This document shows positions 48,502 through 59,235 of a stretch of DNA of 64,000 nt, piece by piece. The position numbers were made by a program, and so were the translations under genes. The stretch comes from Saccharopolyspora dendranthemae. Lineage in GTDB: Bacteria > Actinomycetota > Actinomycetes > Mycobacteriales > Pseudonocardiaceae. Below the pieces are notes generated by a model that was not told the DNA's origin, did not search any database, and was given only the letters and a program-made list of their open reading frames with translations. Location: positions 1,488,001-1,552,000 of the forward strand of contig NZ_VIWX01000001.1 in assembly GCF_007829955.1 (NCBI RefSeq), read 5' to 3'. The stretch's first letter is position 1, and the number at the start of each line of letters is the position of its first letter.

Positions 48502-49955
48502 CCCAGGTCCTCCCCGTCGCCGTTGCCGAGGGAACCCGCGGCGCGGTCGAGCTCGCCGAGGATCTCCGGGCCGAGCATGGTCACGTCACCGGCGCCCATC
48601 GTCAGCACCAGGTCGCCGGGCCGGACCAGGCCCGCGACGCGCGGTCCCGCATCGGTGAAGGACGGCTCGAAGTGCACGTTCTCAGCCGGCAGCGGGATGG
48701 CGTCGGAGATCAGCTTGCCGGTCACACCCGGCTGCGGGTCCTCGCGGGCGCCGTAGACGTCGAGCACGACGACCTCGTCGGCCAGGCCCAGCGCCTCCGC
48801 GAACTCCGCAGCGAAGGTCGCGGTCCGGGAGAACAGGTGCGGCTGGAAGACCACGACGACCCTGCCCGCACCGGCGACCGGGCGAGCCGCGCGCAGCTGC
48901 GCGGCGACCTCGGTCGGGTGGTGGGCGTAGTCGTCGTAGACGCGAATGCCGTTGACCCGCCCCTTGAACTCGAAGCGGCGCCGCACACCGCCGAAGGCGG
49001 CCAGGCCTTCCAGCATCCCCTCCAGCGGAGCACCGAGCTCCAGGCCGGCGAGCAGTGCGGCGACGGCGTTGGCGGCCATGTGCTCGCCGGGGACGGCGAC
49101 CTGCACGTCGACCAACCCGGACGTCACGCCCACGAGCTCCACCGACACCACGCCCATGCCCTGCTCGGCGCGGTAGCCGGCGAGCCGGGCGTCACCCTCG
49201 GCGGTGGCGTTCGCGCCGTAGCGGCGCACGCGCAGCCCGGCCGATTCCGCCTGCGCCGCGAGGACTTCCGCGCCCGGATCGTCGGAGCAGACGATGAGCA
49301 CGCCGCCGGGCTCGATGCGACCGACGAAGTCCTCGAAGACCTTGGTGTAGGCCTCCGCGGTCCCGTGGTGGTCCAGGTGGTCGGGCTCGACGTTGGTCAC
49401 GACCGCCACCGAGGGCGCGAACGCCAGGAACGATCCGTCGCTCTCGTCGGCCTCGGCGACGAAGACGCCGCCGTCGCCGTGGTGCGCGTTGGCGCCGGAC
49501 TCGTTGAGGTCGCCGCCGATGGCGAACGACGGGTCGACGCGGCAGTGCTGCAGCGCGACGGTGAGCATCGAGGTCGTCGAGGTCTTGCCGTGCGTTCCGG
49601 CGACGCAGGCCACGCGGTGATCGGACATCAGCCCGGCCAGCGCCTCGGCGCGTCGCAGCACGGCGATGCCGCGTTCCTGCGCGGCGACCAGCTCGGCGTT
49701 GTCCGGGCGGATCGCGGTGGAGACGACGACGGCCGTCGGCTCCTGGTCCAGCAGGTCGAGGTTCTCGGCGTGGTGCCCGATCCCGATGCTCGCGCCCTGC
49801 GCGCGCAGCGCCATGACGGTGCGCGAGTCGCGCGCGTCCGAGCCGGAGACCTGGTGTCCCCGGGCGAGGAGGATGCGGGCGATGCCGCTCATCCCGGCCC
49901 CGCCGATGCCCACCAGGTGGACCCGATCGAGCAGTCGCTCCATGTCGGCGGTCAT
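48498..49955 (-). CDS. murC: UDP-N-acetylmuramate--L-alanine ligase
   Basis: ATP-dependent ligase adding the first amino acid to UDP-MurNAc. The 485-residue protein has the N-terminal [18 protein letters not shown] motif, ATP loop [14 protein letters not shown] and the Mur family DHLDHHGT and [10 protein letters not shown] motifs. ATG at 49955 overlaps the murG stop (ATGA). Cytoplasmic peptidoglycan precursor pathway. Confidence 0.97.
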   Translation of the reverse strand: MTADMERLLDRVHLVGIGGAGMSGIARILLARGHQVSGSDARDSRTVMALRAQGASIGIGHHAENLDLLDQEPTAVVVSTAIRPDNAELVAAQERGIAVLRRAEALAGLMSDHRVACVAGTHGKTSTTSMLTVALQHCRVDPSFAIGGDLNESGANAHHGDGGVFVAEADESDGSFLAFAPSVAVVTNVEPDHLDHHGTAEAYTKVFEDFVGRIEPGGVLIVCSDDPGAEVLAAQAESAGLRVRRYGANATAEGDARLAGYRAEQGMGVVSVELVGVTSGLVDVQVAVPGEHMAANAVAALLAGLELGAPLEGMLEGLAAFGGVRRRFEFKGRVNGIRVYDDYAHHPTEVAAQLRAARPVAGAGRVVVVFQPHLFSRTATFAAEFAEALGLADEVVVLDVYGAREDPQPGVTGKLISDAIPLPAENVHFEPSFTDAGPRVAGLVRPGDLVLTMGAGDVTMLGPEILGELDRAAGSLGNGDGEDLG

Positions 49956-51043
49956 TGACCCGCCACCTCCATCACGATGCGGGCGAGCACCTGGTCGGCC
50001 TCGCGGTGGCCGGTGCCCATGGTCGCCTGGCTCATCATCTGCAGCCGCTGCGCGTCCAGGGCCATCGGGACGATCTCGTCGATGACCCGCTGCGGCGTCA
50101 GCTCCTCGTCGGCGATCAGCCGGGCTCCCCCGGCGCTGACGACCGGCTGGGCGTTGAGCGCCTGCTCGCCGTTGCCGTGCGGCAGCGGCACGAACACGGC
50201 GGGCAGGCCGATGGCGGAGACCTCGGCGACGGTCATCGCGCCCGACCGGCACACGACCAGGTCGGCGGCGGCGTAGGCGAGGTCCATCTGCTCCAGGTAC
50301 GGCACGGTCCGGTAGATCGGCGCACCCATGACCTGCTGGATCGCGACGCTGTTCTTGGGTCCGTGGGCGTGCAGCACGCCGATGCCCGCGCGGCCGATGG
50401 CCTGCGCGGCGCCGGAGAAGGCGGTGTTGAGCGTCTGCGCGCCCTGGGAACCGCCGAAGACCAGGACCGTCGGCGCGTGCGGGTGCAGCCCGAAGTGCTG
50501 ACGGGCCTGCATCCGCAGCTTCCAGCGGTCCAGCCTGGTGATCGACTCCCGCAGCGGGATGCCGATCGTCTGCGCCCCGGGCAGTCCGCTGTCGGGGGTC
50601 GCCGACAGGACGCGGGAAGCGAGCTTGGCGCCGACCTTGTTGGCCAGCCCGGCGCGGGCGTTGGCCTCGTGCACCACGATCGGCACCCGGCCGCGGGCGG
50701 CGAGGTAGGCGGGCAGCGAGACGTAGCCGCCGAAGCCGACGACGACGTGGGCGCCGACCTTGTCGAGCACGTCGCGGGTCTGGTGAACGGACTCGCGCAC
50801 TTTCAGCGGCAGCTTGAGCAGGTCGGTGTTGGGCTTGCGGGGCATGGGGACCGGCGGGATCAGCTCCAGCGGGTATCCGCGAGCCGGGACCAGCCGGTTC
50901 TCCAGCCCTCGTTCGGTGCCCAGCGCGGTGATCTGCGCGTCCGGGCGGACGCGTCGCACCGCGTCGGCCAGCGCCAGCGCCGGTTCGATGTGCCCCGCGG
51001 TGCCGCCTCCTGCGACCACCACCGAAAGACGACGCATGCCCAT
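49952..51043 (-). CDS. murG: UDP-GlcNAc transferase MurG
   Basis: Peripheral membrane glycosyltransferase converting lipid I to lipid II. The 363 residues include [20 protein letters not shown] (G-loop 1), [14 protein letters not shown] (G-loop 2) and VFGGSQGAQ (G-loop 3), and the UDP-binding [19 protein letters not shown] segment. The start is uncertain: ATG at 51043 or 51037 gives the family N-terminus, while TTG at 51100 would overlap the ftsW stop as TTGA, in the style of the neighbouring genes, and add 19 residues. Confidence 0.95.
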   Translation of the reverse strand: MGMRRLSVVVAGGGTAGHIEPALALADAVRRVRPDAQITALGTERGLENRLVPARGYPLELIPPVPMPRKPNTDLLKLPLKVRESVHQTRDVLDKVGAHVVVGFGGYVSLPAYLAARGRVPIVVHEANARAGLANKVGAKLASRVLSATPDSGLPGAQTIGIPLRESITRLDRWKLRMQARQHFGLHPHAPTVLVFGGSQGAQTLNTAFSGAAQAIGRAGIGVLHAHGPKNSVAIQQVMGAPIYRTVPYLEQMDLAYAAADLVVCRSGAMTVAEVSAIGLPAVFVPLPHGNGEQALNAQPVVSAGGARLIADEELTPQRVIDEIVPMALDAQRLQMMSQATMGTGHREADQVLARIVMEVAGQ

Positions 51044-51096
51044 CCCGGCGCCCTGCGGTTCGCCCAGGCGCTGGATGCGGACCGTCTGGTCACCGC

Positions 51097-52515
51097 TCAA
51101 CGGTGTCCTCCTCGTGTCTGAGCCCGTGAGCCGGGCCCGCTGCGCGCACCTCGTGCGCGGGGTTCTGCTCCGCTCCGGCGCTGTCCCGGCGCACCGGAGC
51201 TCTTGGCACCGGGCCTGGTCCGGGGAACGGGCCGGGAAGTCTTCCGCCTCGCCGGCGGGCGGTACGGCGCCGGGGTGGGCAGTCGGAGCAACCTGCCGAC
51301 CCGCCCCGGTCCCAGAGACCGTAGCGCGGCGATGGCTTCGGGTTCGTGCCGGGCGAAGTTCGCGAGGAGGCCGAACACCAGCATGCTGGTGACCACTGAG
51401 GACCCGCCCGAGGAGATCAGCGGCAGCGGCAGACCCGTGGTCGGCAGCAGACCCACGACGTAGCCGATGTTGATCACCGCCTGACCGACCAGCCAGGTCG
51501 TCAGGGTCGCCGCGACCAACCGGATGAAGGGGTCGGTGTTGCGGAAGGCGATGCGCATGCCCACGTAGGCCGTGGTCGCGTAGAGCATCAGCACGACGGC
51601 GCAGCCGATGAAGCCCAGCTCCTCGCCGATGACCGCGAAGATGAAGTCGTTGTGCACGTTGGGCAGGTACTGCCACTTCGACCAGCCCTGGCCGAGACCG
51701 CGCCCGAGCAGGCCGCCGTCGGCGAGCGCGAACAGTCCCTGCATGGCCTGGTAACCGTTGCCCGACGGGTCCGACAGCGGGTCGAGGAAGGTGGTCAACC
51801 GCGCCATCCGGTACTCGGCGACCATCGCGAGCACGACGCCACCGGTGACCGCGCCCAGCGCCATCATCAGGAACAGCCGCAGCGGCGCACCGGCGAACCA
51901 CAGCAGCGCCAGCAGCACGATGAACAGCGTGATCGTGGAACCCAGGTCGGGCTGCAGCATCACGAGCGCGAACATCAGCAGCGCACCCGGCACGACCGGG
52001 ACGAGCAGGTGGCGGTACTGGGTCATCAGGCCGCGCTTGGTGACCAGCACGTGCGCGCCCCACAGGGCGAAGGCGACCTTGGCGAACTCGACGGGCTGGA
52101 ACGACACGCCGGCCACCATGAACCAGCTGCGCGCGCCGTTGAGCTCGGTTCCCAGCGGGGTCAGCACCAGCACGAGCAGGCCGAGGCAGAGGGCCAGCAG
52201 GGGGAGGCTGTAGCGGCGCATCAGCCGGACCGGAACGCGCAGCGCGATGTAGAACAGCCCGAGCCCGCCCACGCAGTACATGACCTGCTTGACGAACACG
52301 CTGTAGGAGGTGCCCTCCCGGTTGAACGAATCGACGCTGGACGCCGAGAGCACCATCACCAGACCGAACACCGTGAGCAGGCCGAACACGGCCAGCAGCA
52401 GGTGGAACGAGGCCAGCGGGCGGGTCAGCCACGCCGTCAGCGTGGACAGCACGGTCGCCCCGGCGGTCTTGCGAGGGGGACGCCGGGGAGCGGTCTTCGT
52501 CGCAGCGGTGGTCAC
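51097..52515 (-). CDS. ftsW: Cell division glycosyltransferase FtsW
   Basis: SEDS-family peptidoglycan polymerase that works with the class B PBP FtsI. The 472 residues have about 10 helices; hallmarks are [24 protein letters not shown], the catalytic loop around [14 protein letters not shown] and [15 protein letters not shown] basic, disordered C-terminal tail of about 70 residues follows, richer in Arg/Pro than typical. GTG at 52515 lies four bases after the murD stop. Confidence 0.96.
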   Translation of the reverse strand: MTTAATKTAPRRPPRKTAGATVLSTLTAWLTRPLASFHLLLAVFGLLTVFGLVMVLSASSVDSFNREGTSYSVFVKQVMYCVGGLGLFYIALRVPVRLMRRYSLPLLALCLGLLVLVLTPLGTELNGARSWFMVAGVSFQPVEFAKVAFALWGAHVLVTKRGLMTQYRHLLVPVVPGALLMFALVMLQPDLGSTITLFIVLLALLWFAGAPLRLFLMMALGAVTGGVVLAMVAEYRMARLTTFLDPLSDPSGNGYQAMQGLFALADGGLLGRGLGQGWSKWQYLPNVHNDFIFAVIGEELGFIGCAVVLMLYATTAYVGMRIAFRNTDPFIRLVAATLTTWLVGQAVINIGYVVGLLPTTGLPLPLISSGGSSVVTSMLVFGLLANFARHEPEAIAALRSLGPGRVGRLLRLPTPAPYRPPARRKTSRPVPRTRPGAKSSGAPGQRRSGAEPRARGARSGPGSRAQTRGGHR

Positions 52516-52519
52516 CGGA

Positions 52520-53923
52520 TCACCCGCCGCGGGTCGTCGCCGCCGGGGTTTCGGACAGCACGTCGCGCACCGCGTCGGTGAAAGCCCGGCCGCGGTGGGC
52601 GTAGTCGGTGAACATGTCCATCGACGCGGCGGCCGGGGCGAGCAGCACCACCGAGCCGGGCCGCGCGCAGGCGTGTGCCAGGCGAACTGCTTCGAGCATG
52701 CCCGCATCGTCCCCTGCTGCGACCTCGTGCACGGGCACATCCGGGGCGTGTCGACCGAGCGCGGCGGTGAACTCGGCCCGGTCGCGACCGATCAGCACGG
52801 CGGTCGCCAGTCGCCCGGCGTTGGCGCGGACCAGGTCCTCGACGTCGGCGCCCTTGAGCAGCCCGCCCGCGATCCAGACGACGGAGTCGTGGGCGCGCAG
52901 CGCGGCGTCGGCGGCGTGCGGGTTGGTGGCCTTCGAGTCGTCGACGTAGGACACACCGTCGGCTTCGGCGACGACGACGGAGCGGTGCGCGCCGGGTTCG
53001 AAGCTGCGCAGCCCGTCGGCCACGGCGGTCGGTTCCACGCCGTGCGCGCGGGCCAGCGCTGCCGCGGCCAGCGCGTTCGCGACGTTGTGCGGCCCCGCGG
53101 GCCGGATCTCCGAGAGCGCCGCGAGCGCAACGCCGTCACCGAAAGCGCGGTCCACCAGGCGGTCTTCGGCAACCCCGAGCTGCCCGTCCTCGGGCGCTTC
53201 GAGGGTGAACGACACGCGCTTGGCGCCGGCGGCGTCGACGAGCCGGGAGGACCACTCGTCGTCGGCGTTGAACACCGCGACGTCGTTGCCCGCGAACACC
53301 TTCGCCTTCGCCTCGCCGTAGGACTCCAGCGAACCGTGCCAGTCGAGGTGGTCGTCGGCGAGGTTGAGCACCACGGCGGCCTCCGGGCGCAGCGCCTGCT
53401 GCCAGTGCAGCTGGAAGCTGGAGAGCTCCACGGCCAGCACCCGGTGGCCCGCGCGCACCGCGTCCACCACCGGCAGGCCCACGTTCCCGCAGGCCACCAC
53501 GTCGACACCGGCTGCGCGCAGGATCGACTCCAGCATGCTCACGGTGGTCGTCTTGCCGTTGGTCCCGGTCACCGCGAGCCAGCTCGCGGGGCCTTCCGGC
53601 CGTTCCTGGTCCAGCCACCACGCGAGCTCGACCTCACCGATCACCTCGACACCGGCGGCGGCAGCGGCCGCGGGCAGCGGCGCGTCGGGACGCCAACCGG
53701 GGCTGGTGACCACCAGATCGGTGTCCTCCGGCGGGGTCTCCAGACCGGCGACCAGCCGGGCTCCCTGCGCCTCCAGCGAGGCGAGCGCGGCCAACCGGTC
53801 CGCGGAGCCGTCGGTCACCGTCACCTCAGCGCCCGCGGCCAGCAGCGCTTCCGCCGCCGACCGCCCGGACACCCCGGCACCGGCGACCAGCACCCGCAAC
53901 CCTCGGTACCGGCTCGCAGCCAC
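52520..53923 (-). CDS. murD: UDP-MurNAc-L-alanine--D-glutamate ligase
   Basis: Adds D-glutamate to the peptidoglycan precursor, 467 residues. N-terminal LRVLVAGAGVSGRSAAEAL binds the UDP substrate; the ATP loop is LAVTGTNGKTTTVSML; NLADDHLDWHGS and VDDSKATNPHAA are the Mur family motifs. GTG at 53923 has GGAGG four bases upstream. A 159-bp repeat-containing gap separates it from mraY, unlike the tight spacing of other genes here. Confidence 0.97.
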   Translation of the reverse strand: MAASRYRGLRVLVAGAGVSGRSAAEALLAAGAEVTVTDGSADRLAALASLEAQGARLVAGLETPPEDTDLVVTSPGWRPDAPLPAAAAAAGVEVIGEVELAWWLDQERPEGPASWLAVTGTNGKTTTVSMLESILRAAGVDVVACGNVGLPVVDAVRAGHRVLAVELSSFQLHWQQALRPEAAVVLNLADDHLDWHGSLESYGEAKAKVFAGNDVAVFNADDEWSSRLVDAAGAKRVSFTLEAPEDGQLGVAEDRLVDRAFGDGVALAALSEIRPAGPHNVANALAAAALARAHGVEPTAVADGLRSFEPGAHRSVVVAEADGVSYVDDSKATNPHAADAALRAHDSVVWIAGGLLKGADVEDLVRANAGRLATAVLIGRDRAEFTAALGRHAPDVPVHEVAAGDDAGMLEAVRLAHACARPGSVVLLAPAAASMDMFTDYAHRGRAFTDAVRDVLSETPAATTRGG

Positions 53924-53945
53924 TGCGCCTCCTTCACTCGGTCTT

Positions 53946-53997
53946 CAACGGCGAAGCCGTTGGCCCGCCTGAGCAACCCGCACCGCTGCGGGTTCTG
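53946..53997 (-). repeat. Two-hairpin repeat between mraY and murD
   Basis: AACCCGCA-CCGC-TGCGGGTT (53975-53994) and CAACGGC-GAA-GCCGTTG (53946-53962) form perfect hairpins of 8 and 7 bp. Read on the minus strand, TCAGAACCCGC...GGTTGCTCAGG matches 28552-28581 with few differences, and the second hairpin keeps its geometry with changed but still pairing bases. Confidence 0.65.
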
Positions 53998-54082
53998 ACA
54001 CGTCGTCCGGCGAGGACGCCGCACCCATCAGGAACGGCGTCCGGAGCCAGGTTCCGCGCTGCGCAAGACGCTCGACACCTTT

Positions 54083-55150
54083 CTACCGGGCCAGCGCCAG
54101 CCAGTCCGCGTAGAAGAGGCCGACGCCGAACATGCAGCTGATCCCGGCCAGCACCCAGAACCGGATGATGACCGTCGTCTCGGCCCAGCCCGCCAGCTCG
54201 AAGTGGTGGTGGAACGGGGCCATCCGGAACAGCCGTCGCCGGGTCGTCCGGAACACCACGATCTGCAGCACCACCGACAGCGCCTCGACGACGAACACGC
54301 CACCGATGATGATCATCAGCAGTTCGGTGCGGGTCACCATCGACAGGCCGGCCAGCAGCCCGCCCAGCGCCAGCGATCCGGTGTCGCCCATGAAGATCTT
54401 CGCGGGCGCGGCGTTCCACCACAGGAACCCGACGCAGGCGGCCATCGCCGCCGCCGCGACCACCGCGATGTCCAGCGGGTCGCGCACGGTGTAGCAGCCC
54501 GGCGCCGGACCGGAGTTGAAGCAGTCGTTGCGCAGCTGCCAGAACGAGATCAGCACGTAGGTGGCCAGCACCATCGCCGCCGTGCCGCCGGCCAGGCCGT
54601 CCATGCCGTCGGTGAAGTTGACCGCGTTGGACCAGCCGCTGATCGCGATGTAGGCGAAGATCACGAAACCGACCGCGCCGAACGAGATCACCGTGATGTC
54701 CCGCAGGAACGACAGGTCCACCGACGCCGGCGTGACGTCGTTCTGGTTCGGGAACTGGATCGCGAGGATCGCGAACAGCACGGAGGCGACCAGCTGTCCG
54801 ACCAGCTTCGCGGTCTTGTTCAGACCGAGGTTGCGCTGCTTGCGGATCTTGATGAAGTCGTCGAGGAACCCGACGATGCCCAGCGATGTGGTCAGCCCCA
54901 GCACCAGGAGGCCGGTGGCGGTGGGCTGATCACCCATCACCAGGTGGGTGACGAGGTAGCCGCACCACATCGCCACCAGGATGGCCATGCCGCCCATGGT
55001 CGGCGTGCCGCGCTTGGCGGCGTGCGTGCCCTGCACCTCCTCGCGGATCTCCTGACCGAATCCCTGCCGGGAGAACACCCGGATCAGGTAAGGCGTGAAC
55101 AGGATCGAGATGACCAGCGCCACCGCGGCGGAAATCAGAATCGGCTTCAC
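54083..55150 (-). CDS. mraY: Phospho-MurNAc-pentapeptide transferase
   Basis: Integral membrane enzyme making lipid I from UDP-MurNAc-pentapeptide and undecaprenyl (or decaprenyl) phosphate. The 355 residues have about 10 helices; conserved motifs are [36 protein letters not shown], and [12 protein letters not shown], with the three catalytic Asp residues. GTG at 55150 overlaps the murF stop (GTGA). The last loop contains MAPFHHHFE, as expected. Confidence 0.98.
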   Translation of the reverse strand: MKPILISAAVALVISILFTPYLIRVFSRQGFGQEIREEVQGTHAAKRGTPTMGGMAILVAMWCGYLVTHLVMGDQPTATGLLVLGLTTSLGIVGFLDDFIKIRKQRNLGLNKTAKLVGQLVASVLFAILAIQFPNQNDVTPASVDLSFLRDITVISFGAVGFVIFAYIAISGWSNAVNFTDGMDGLAGGTAAMVLATYVLISFWQLRNDCFNSGPAPGCYTVRDPLDIAVVAAAAMAACVGFLWWNAAPAKIFMGDTGSLALGGLLAGLSMVTRTELLMIIIGGVFVVEALSVVLQIVVFRTTRRRLFRMAPFHHHFELAGWAETTVIIRFWVLAGISCMFGVGLFYADWLALAR

Positions 55151-56619
55151 TGCTGCTGCTCTCCATTACCGCCATCGGCGAACAAGGCTTCCGCGACCCG
55201 CCACAACCCGGCCGAGTTGGACGCCTTGGTCAACACCACATCTCCGGGACGCAACTCGGCGCGCAGCAGCGCGACGGCCGCGTCGACGTCCGGAACCAGC
55301 ACCGATTCCTCTCCCCACGACCCTTCCAGCGACGCCGCTTGGTGCATCGCCCGGGCCTGTTCGCCGACCACCACGAGCCGGTCGATGTTCAGCCGGACGG
55401 CCAGCCGCCCGATCTCGTCATGCGCCTCGACGTCGGCGTCGCCGAGCTCGGCCATCGGCCCGAGCACCGCCCACGCGCGCGCCGGACGACCCCGGGTCAT
55501 CGAGACCAGCGTCTTCAGCGCGGCGCGCACCGACTCGGGGTTGGCGTTGTAGGCGTCGTTGACCACGGTCACGCCGCTCGGGGTCTCGGCGACCTCCATG
55601 CGTCGCGCGGAGACCCGCTGGACGGTGCCCAGCCGCTCGGCGACCTGGGGCAGCGTCGCGCCCAGCTCCAGAGCCACGGCCGCGGCCGACAGCGCGTTGC
55701 CGACGTGGTGCTCGCCGACCAGCGGCAGCGTCACCGTCTCCTTGCCGGACTCGGTGACCAGCGTGAACGTCGGCCTGGCGAACTCGTCGACCTCGAGGTC
55801 CTCGGCCCGCACGTGCGCGTTCGGGGACTCGCCGACCAGCACCACGCGAGCCCGGGTGCGCTCGGCCATCGCCGCGACCAGCGGGTCGTCGGCGTTGAGC
55901 ACCGCCACGCCGTCCTCGGGCAGCGACTCGACCAGCTCGCCCTTGGCCTGCGCGACCGCCTCCTGCGAGCCGAACTCGCCGAGGTGCGCGTGGCCGACGT
56001 TGAGGACCACGCCGATGCTCGGCGGCGCGACCTCGCAGAGGCTCGCGATGTGCCCCACGCCGCGAGCCGACAGCTCCAGCACCAGGTGCCGGGTCTGCTC
56101 GTCGGCGCGCAGCACCGTCCACGGGTGCCCGAGCTCGTTGTTGAACGAGCCGGGCGGCGCCACCGTCGGGCCCATCGGGGTGAGCAGCTGCGCGATCAGG
56201 TCCTTGGTGGACGTCTTGCCGGACGAGCCGGTGACGCCCACGACCGCCAGGTTCGGCAGCTGGTCCACGACGTGGCGGGCCAGCTTCGCGAGCCCGCCCA
56301 GCACGGCCGCTCCGGTGCCGTCGGTGTCGCCTGCCAGCGCCATGGCGCTGGAGCGCTCCTCGACCGGCACCGTCGACACCAGCACTGCGGGGGCGTCCAC
56401 CTCGCGCGCGGCGAGCACGCCCGTGGCGCCGTCGGTGATCGCCTGCGCGGCGAAGTCGTGCCCGTCGACGCGTTCACCCGGAACGGCCACGAACAGTCCG
56501 CCGTCGGTGATCTTGCGCGAGTCGAACTCGACCCCTGCGCCGACGATCTCCGAACCTTCCGCACGGTGAAGCCTGCCGCCCACCGCCGAAGCGATGTCAG
56601 CAAGGCTGAGCCGGATCAA
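55147..56619 (-). CDS. murF: UDP-MurNAc-tripeptide--D-Ala-D-Ala ligase
   Basis: Completes the cytoplasmic pentapeptide precursor, 490 residues. N-terminal domain with [21 protein letters not shown] loop [15 protein letters not shown], and [15 protein letters not shown]. The start is TTG at 56619, with AGGAGG four bases upstream. murE lies 93 bases upstream. Coupled to mraY by GTGA. Confidence 0.97.
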   Translation of the reverse strand: MIRLSLADIASAVGGRLHRAEGSEIVGAGVEFDSRKITDGGLFVAVPGERVDGHDFAAQAITDGATGVLAAREVDAPAVLVSTVPVEERSSAMALAGDTDGTGAAVLGGLAKLARHVVDQLPNLAVVGVTGSSGKTSTKDLIAQLLTPMGPTVAPPGSFNNELGHPWTVLRADEQTRHLVLELSARGVGHIASLCEVAPPSIGVVLNVGHAHLGEFGSQEAVAQAKGELVESLPEDGVAVLNADDPLVAAMAERTRARVVLVGESPNAHVRAEDLEVDEFARPTFTLVTESGKETVTLPLVGEHHVGNALSAAAVALELGATLPQVAERLGTVQRVSARRMEVAETPSGVTVVNDAYNANPESVRAALKTLVSMTRGRPARAWAVLGPMAELGDADVEAHDEIGRLAVRLNIDRLVVVGEQARAMHQAASLEGSWGEESVLVPDVDAAVALLRAELRPGDVVLTKASNSAGLWRVAEALFADGGNGEQQQ

Positions 56620-56712
56620 CCTGCCTCCTCGGTGTTCTTGCGGGACATCCGCTTCCGGCGGGCCGGGTTCGCACCCCGCCCACTGGTCCGCTCTCCGACA
56701 GACGCTCGACGC

Positions 56713-58323
56713 TCACGCGCCCGCTGTCGCGTCCCGCCCCCGACGATCTTGGGTTTCTTCGTTGCGGCCAAGCCTATGGCGCAGCGCGGCGGCCAGCTCC
56801 TCCCGGTCCGAGAAGGGGTGCACCACGCCCGCCACCTCCTGTCCTGTCTCGTGGCCCTTGCCCGCGACGACCACGATGTCGCCGGGCTTGGCACGTTCGA
56901 CCGCGGCGGCGATGGCGTCTCGCCGGTCGCCGATCTCGATCACCTCACCACGCTCGCCGGTGGGCACCTCCTGGGCCCCCGCCAGCATCTCGGCCCGGAT
57001 GTCGGCCGGTTCCTCGCTCCGCGGATTGTCATCGGTGACGATCAGCAGTTCGGACCGCCGCGCGGCGGCCTCGCCCATCAGCGGGCGCTTGGCGGTGTCC
57101 CGGTCGCCTCCGCAGCCGAGCACGACGATGACGTCACCGTCGACCTGCGCTCGCGCGGCGTCCAGCACGGCCGAAACCGCACCGGGTTTGTGCGAGTAGT
57201 CCACCACAGCCGTGAAGTCCTGCCCGAGCGCGACACGCTCCATGCGGCCGGGCACGTCGACCTCGGCCAGGCCCTTCTCGATCGCGGTCAGCGGCACGCC
57301 CGCGGCGTGCAGGGCGCCGATGGCCAGCAGCGCGTTCGCGACGTTGAACGGGCCGGGCAGGCGCAGCCGGATCGGCAGCTCGATGCCGTCGGGACCGTGC
57401 GCGGTGAAGGTCTGCTCGCCGGTCGGGTAGGTCGTCACGCCGGTGGCGGTCCAGCCGGCGTCGGCGCTCTCCGTCGAGACGGTCACCGCGTCGGAGGTGA
57501 CGAGCCTGCGGCCCCAGTCGCCGTCCACGCAGACCACCTCGCGCTCGGCGCGGCCGTCGAACAGCAGCGCCTTGGCCTGGAAGTAGTCCTCCATGTCGCG
57601 GTGGAAGTCCAGGTGGTCCTGGGAGAGGTTGGTGAAGGCGCCCACGGAGAACCGGGTGCCCGACACGCGGCCCATCGCCAGCGCGTGGCTGGAGACCTCC
57701 ATGGCGACCGTGGTCACGTCGTGCTCGACCATCACGGCCAGCAGCGCCTGCAGGTCGGGGGCCTCCGGGGTGGTGAACGCGCTGTCCAGGCGCTCACCGG
57801 CGATCCGGGTTTCCACGGTGCCGATCTGGCCGGTCGTGAACCCGGCCGCGTCGAGCGCGGATTCCAGCAGGTAGCTGGTGGTGGTCTTGCCGGAGGTGCC
57901 GGTGACCCCGAGGATCTTCAGCTTGCTCGACGGGTCGCCGTAGATCAGCGCGGAGGCCTTGCCGAGGACGCCGCGCGGGTCGTCGTGCTCCAGCAGCACC
58001 ACGCGTCCCTCGCGCACCGCGGGATGCTCGGTGAGGCCCGCGCGCAGGATTCCGTCGGCGTCGGTGAGCACCGCGCGCGCACCGGCTTCGAGCGCCTGCT
58101 CGGCGAAGTCCGCGCCGTGCACGCGGACACCGGGAAGCGCGGCGAACAGGTCGCCCGGGCGAACGTGTTGAGCGCGCAACGTGGCACCGGTGACCGCTGC
58201 ATCGGCAGCGGTGTGACCAGGTACGAGCACGAGGCGCGCGCCGATCTCATCGGCGAGCTTGTTGATCTCCACCGGCTCGACGTGGGTAGGTCGAGGCGGA
58301 GCAGTCGCAACCGCGGAAGGCAC
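56713..58323 (-). CDS. murE: UDP-MurNAc-tripeptide synthetase (meso-DAP adding)
   Basis: Adds the third peptide residue. The 536-residue protein has ATP loop GVTGTSGKTTTSYLL, the NLSQDHLDFHRDM motif and DDNPRSEEP: the DNPR signature indicates specificity for meso-diaminopimelate rather than lysine. GTG at 58323 follows TAGCCT by eight bases, suggesting a leaderless start; an in-frame ATG lies at 58366. The cell-wall operon piece starts here, since ftsI is 4.4 kb away beyond unrelated genes. Confidence 0.94.
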   Translation of the reverse strand: MPSAVATAPPRPTHVEPVEINKLADEIGARLVLVPGHTAADAAVTGATLRAQHVRPGDLFAALPGVRVHGADFAEQALEAGARAVLTDADGILRAGLTEHPAVREGRVVLLEHDDPRGVLGKASALIYGDPSSKLKILGVTGTSGKTTTSYLLESALDAAGFTTGQIGTVETRIAGERLDSAFTTPEAPDLQALLAVMVEHDVTTVAMEVSSHALAMGRVSGTRFSVGAFTNLSQDHLDFHRDMEDYFQAKALLFDGRAEREVVCVDGDWGRRLVTSDAVTVSTESADAGWTATGVTTYPTGEQTFTAHGPDGIELPIRLRLPGPFNVANALLAIGALHAAGVPLTAIEKGLAEVDVPGRMERVALGQDFTAVVDYSHKPGAVSAVLDAARAQVDGDVIVVLGCGGDRDTAKRPLMGEAAARRSELLIVTDDNPRSEEPADIRAEMLAGAQEVPTGERGEVIEIGDRRDAIAAAVERAKPGDIVVVAGKGHETGQEVAGVVHPFSDREELAAALRHRLGRNEETQDRRGRDATAGA

Positions 58324-58569
58324 GTCGCGACAGGCTACCGGTACCACTGGCGGCCGCATCTTCATGGTCGCCCACCCGTTCGGCCGCTCCGCCGTTGCGC
58401 CGAACCGGGTAGTGCCGCACCGGACGTTGCGCGATTCGGGCCACCCGTTTCCACGCCCCGTGCCGGACCGCTCCGAAGCGTGACGGGCGGGGGCGTGATG
58501 TCCGGTTTCGGGGCACGCGGCGGACGTGGCGGGAATTGGACGCGCCTCTAGCCCAGGACATTCCGGACC

Positions 58570-58614
58570 TATAACGTTCCGTTGCCCGTTGGAGATTTTC
58601 TGGTCTCTGGAGGA
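58570..58614 (+). promoter_or_regulatory. Start region of the secreted CHAP-like gene
   Basis: TATAAC (58570-58575) is a candidate -10 and GGAGG (58609-58613) a strong ribosome site five bases before GTG 58619. No convincing -35 is seen. The rest of the 295-bp gap 58324-58618 holds the murE promoter and nothing else recognised. Confidence 0.4.
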
Positions 58615-58618
58615 ATTC

Positions 58619-59128
58619 GTGAGAAACCATCGTCCCGGCCTGCTGGCCGCCGCAGGCCTCGCCACCGCACTGGTCCTCGCCCCGCTGACCGCCCACTCCG
58701 CCCTGGCCGCACCCGCTGCGGCCGCAGAACCCGCCGCCACCGCCCCGGCGACCATCGCCCCGCACGACGCCGGCGACGGGACCGCCGCGGGCGCCGTCGA
58801 GTGGTTCAAGGCCAAGCAGGGCGACAGCTCGTACGAGAACTACTGCGAGAAAGCCGTCGAGAACGCCTGGGGCGTCACCGGCGTCTGGCCCTCGGCCATC
58901 GACCACTGGAACGGCGCCGTCAACGCGGGCAAGGCCCACACCGACGGTTCCACGCCCCCGGCCGGCGCCTTCGTCTACTGGAACACCAACCAGTACGGGC
59001 ACGTCGGCATCGCCGACGGCAACGGCGGCTTCTACAGCAGCAGCATCGACGGTGCCATCGGTCACGCCGACGACCCGTCCTACTTCGTCAACTACCTCGG
59101 CTGGAGCGACCCCCAGGTCCCCGCCTAG
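58619..59128 (+). CDS. Secreted CHAP-like amidase/peptidase
   Basis: A 169-residue exported protein. Residues 1-31 are a Sec signal peptide (RNHRPGLLAAAGLATALVL, cut near SALAAPA). The mature part begins with an Ala/Pro-rich linker, then a small CHAP/NlpC-like domain: candidate catalytic Cys in SYENYCEKAVENAW and His in NQYGHVGIADGNG, with a final Asn/Tyr segment. Such proteins cleave cell-wall peptide or amide bonds; similar ones occur in Streptomyces and relatives. It sits beside murE in opposite orientation. Substrate unknown. Confidence 0.82.
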   Translation: MRNHRPGLLAAAGLATALVLAPLTAHSALAAPAAAAEPAATAPATIAPHDAGDGTAAGAVEWFKAKQGDSSYENYCEKAVENAWGVTGVWPSAIDHWNGAVNAGKAHTDGSTPPAGAFVYWNTNQYGHVGIADGNGGFYSSSIDGAIGHADDPSYFVNYLGWSDPQVPA

Positions 59129-59137
59129 CTCCACCCC

Positions 59138-59199
59138 ACTCGAATGTCGCGCGAAATTCGACGCCCGAAGTGCGGACTCGAATGTCGCGCGACATTCGA
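59138..59199. repeat. Two tandem palindromes between convergent genes
   Basis: ACTCGAATGTCGCGCGA begins two copies 38 bp apart (59138-59161 and 59176-59199). The second contains a perfect 22-bp palindrome (59178-59199) centred on GTCGCGCGAC; the first has one mismatch. It fills the 107-bp space between the CHAP-like gene and the dehydratase, both of which end here, so it probably serves as a bidirectional terminator. Confidence 0.85.
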
Positions 59200-59235
59200 A
59201 CGGAAAGCCGGGGGAAGGGGCGTGTCGCCGAGGAG

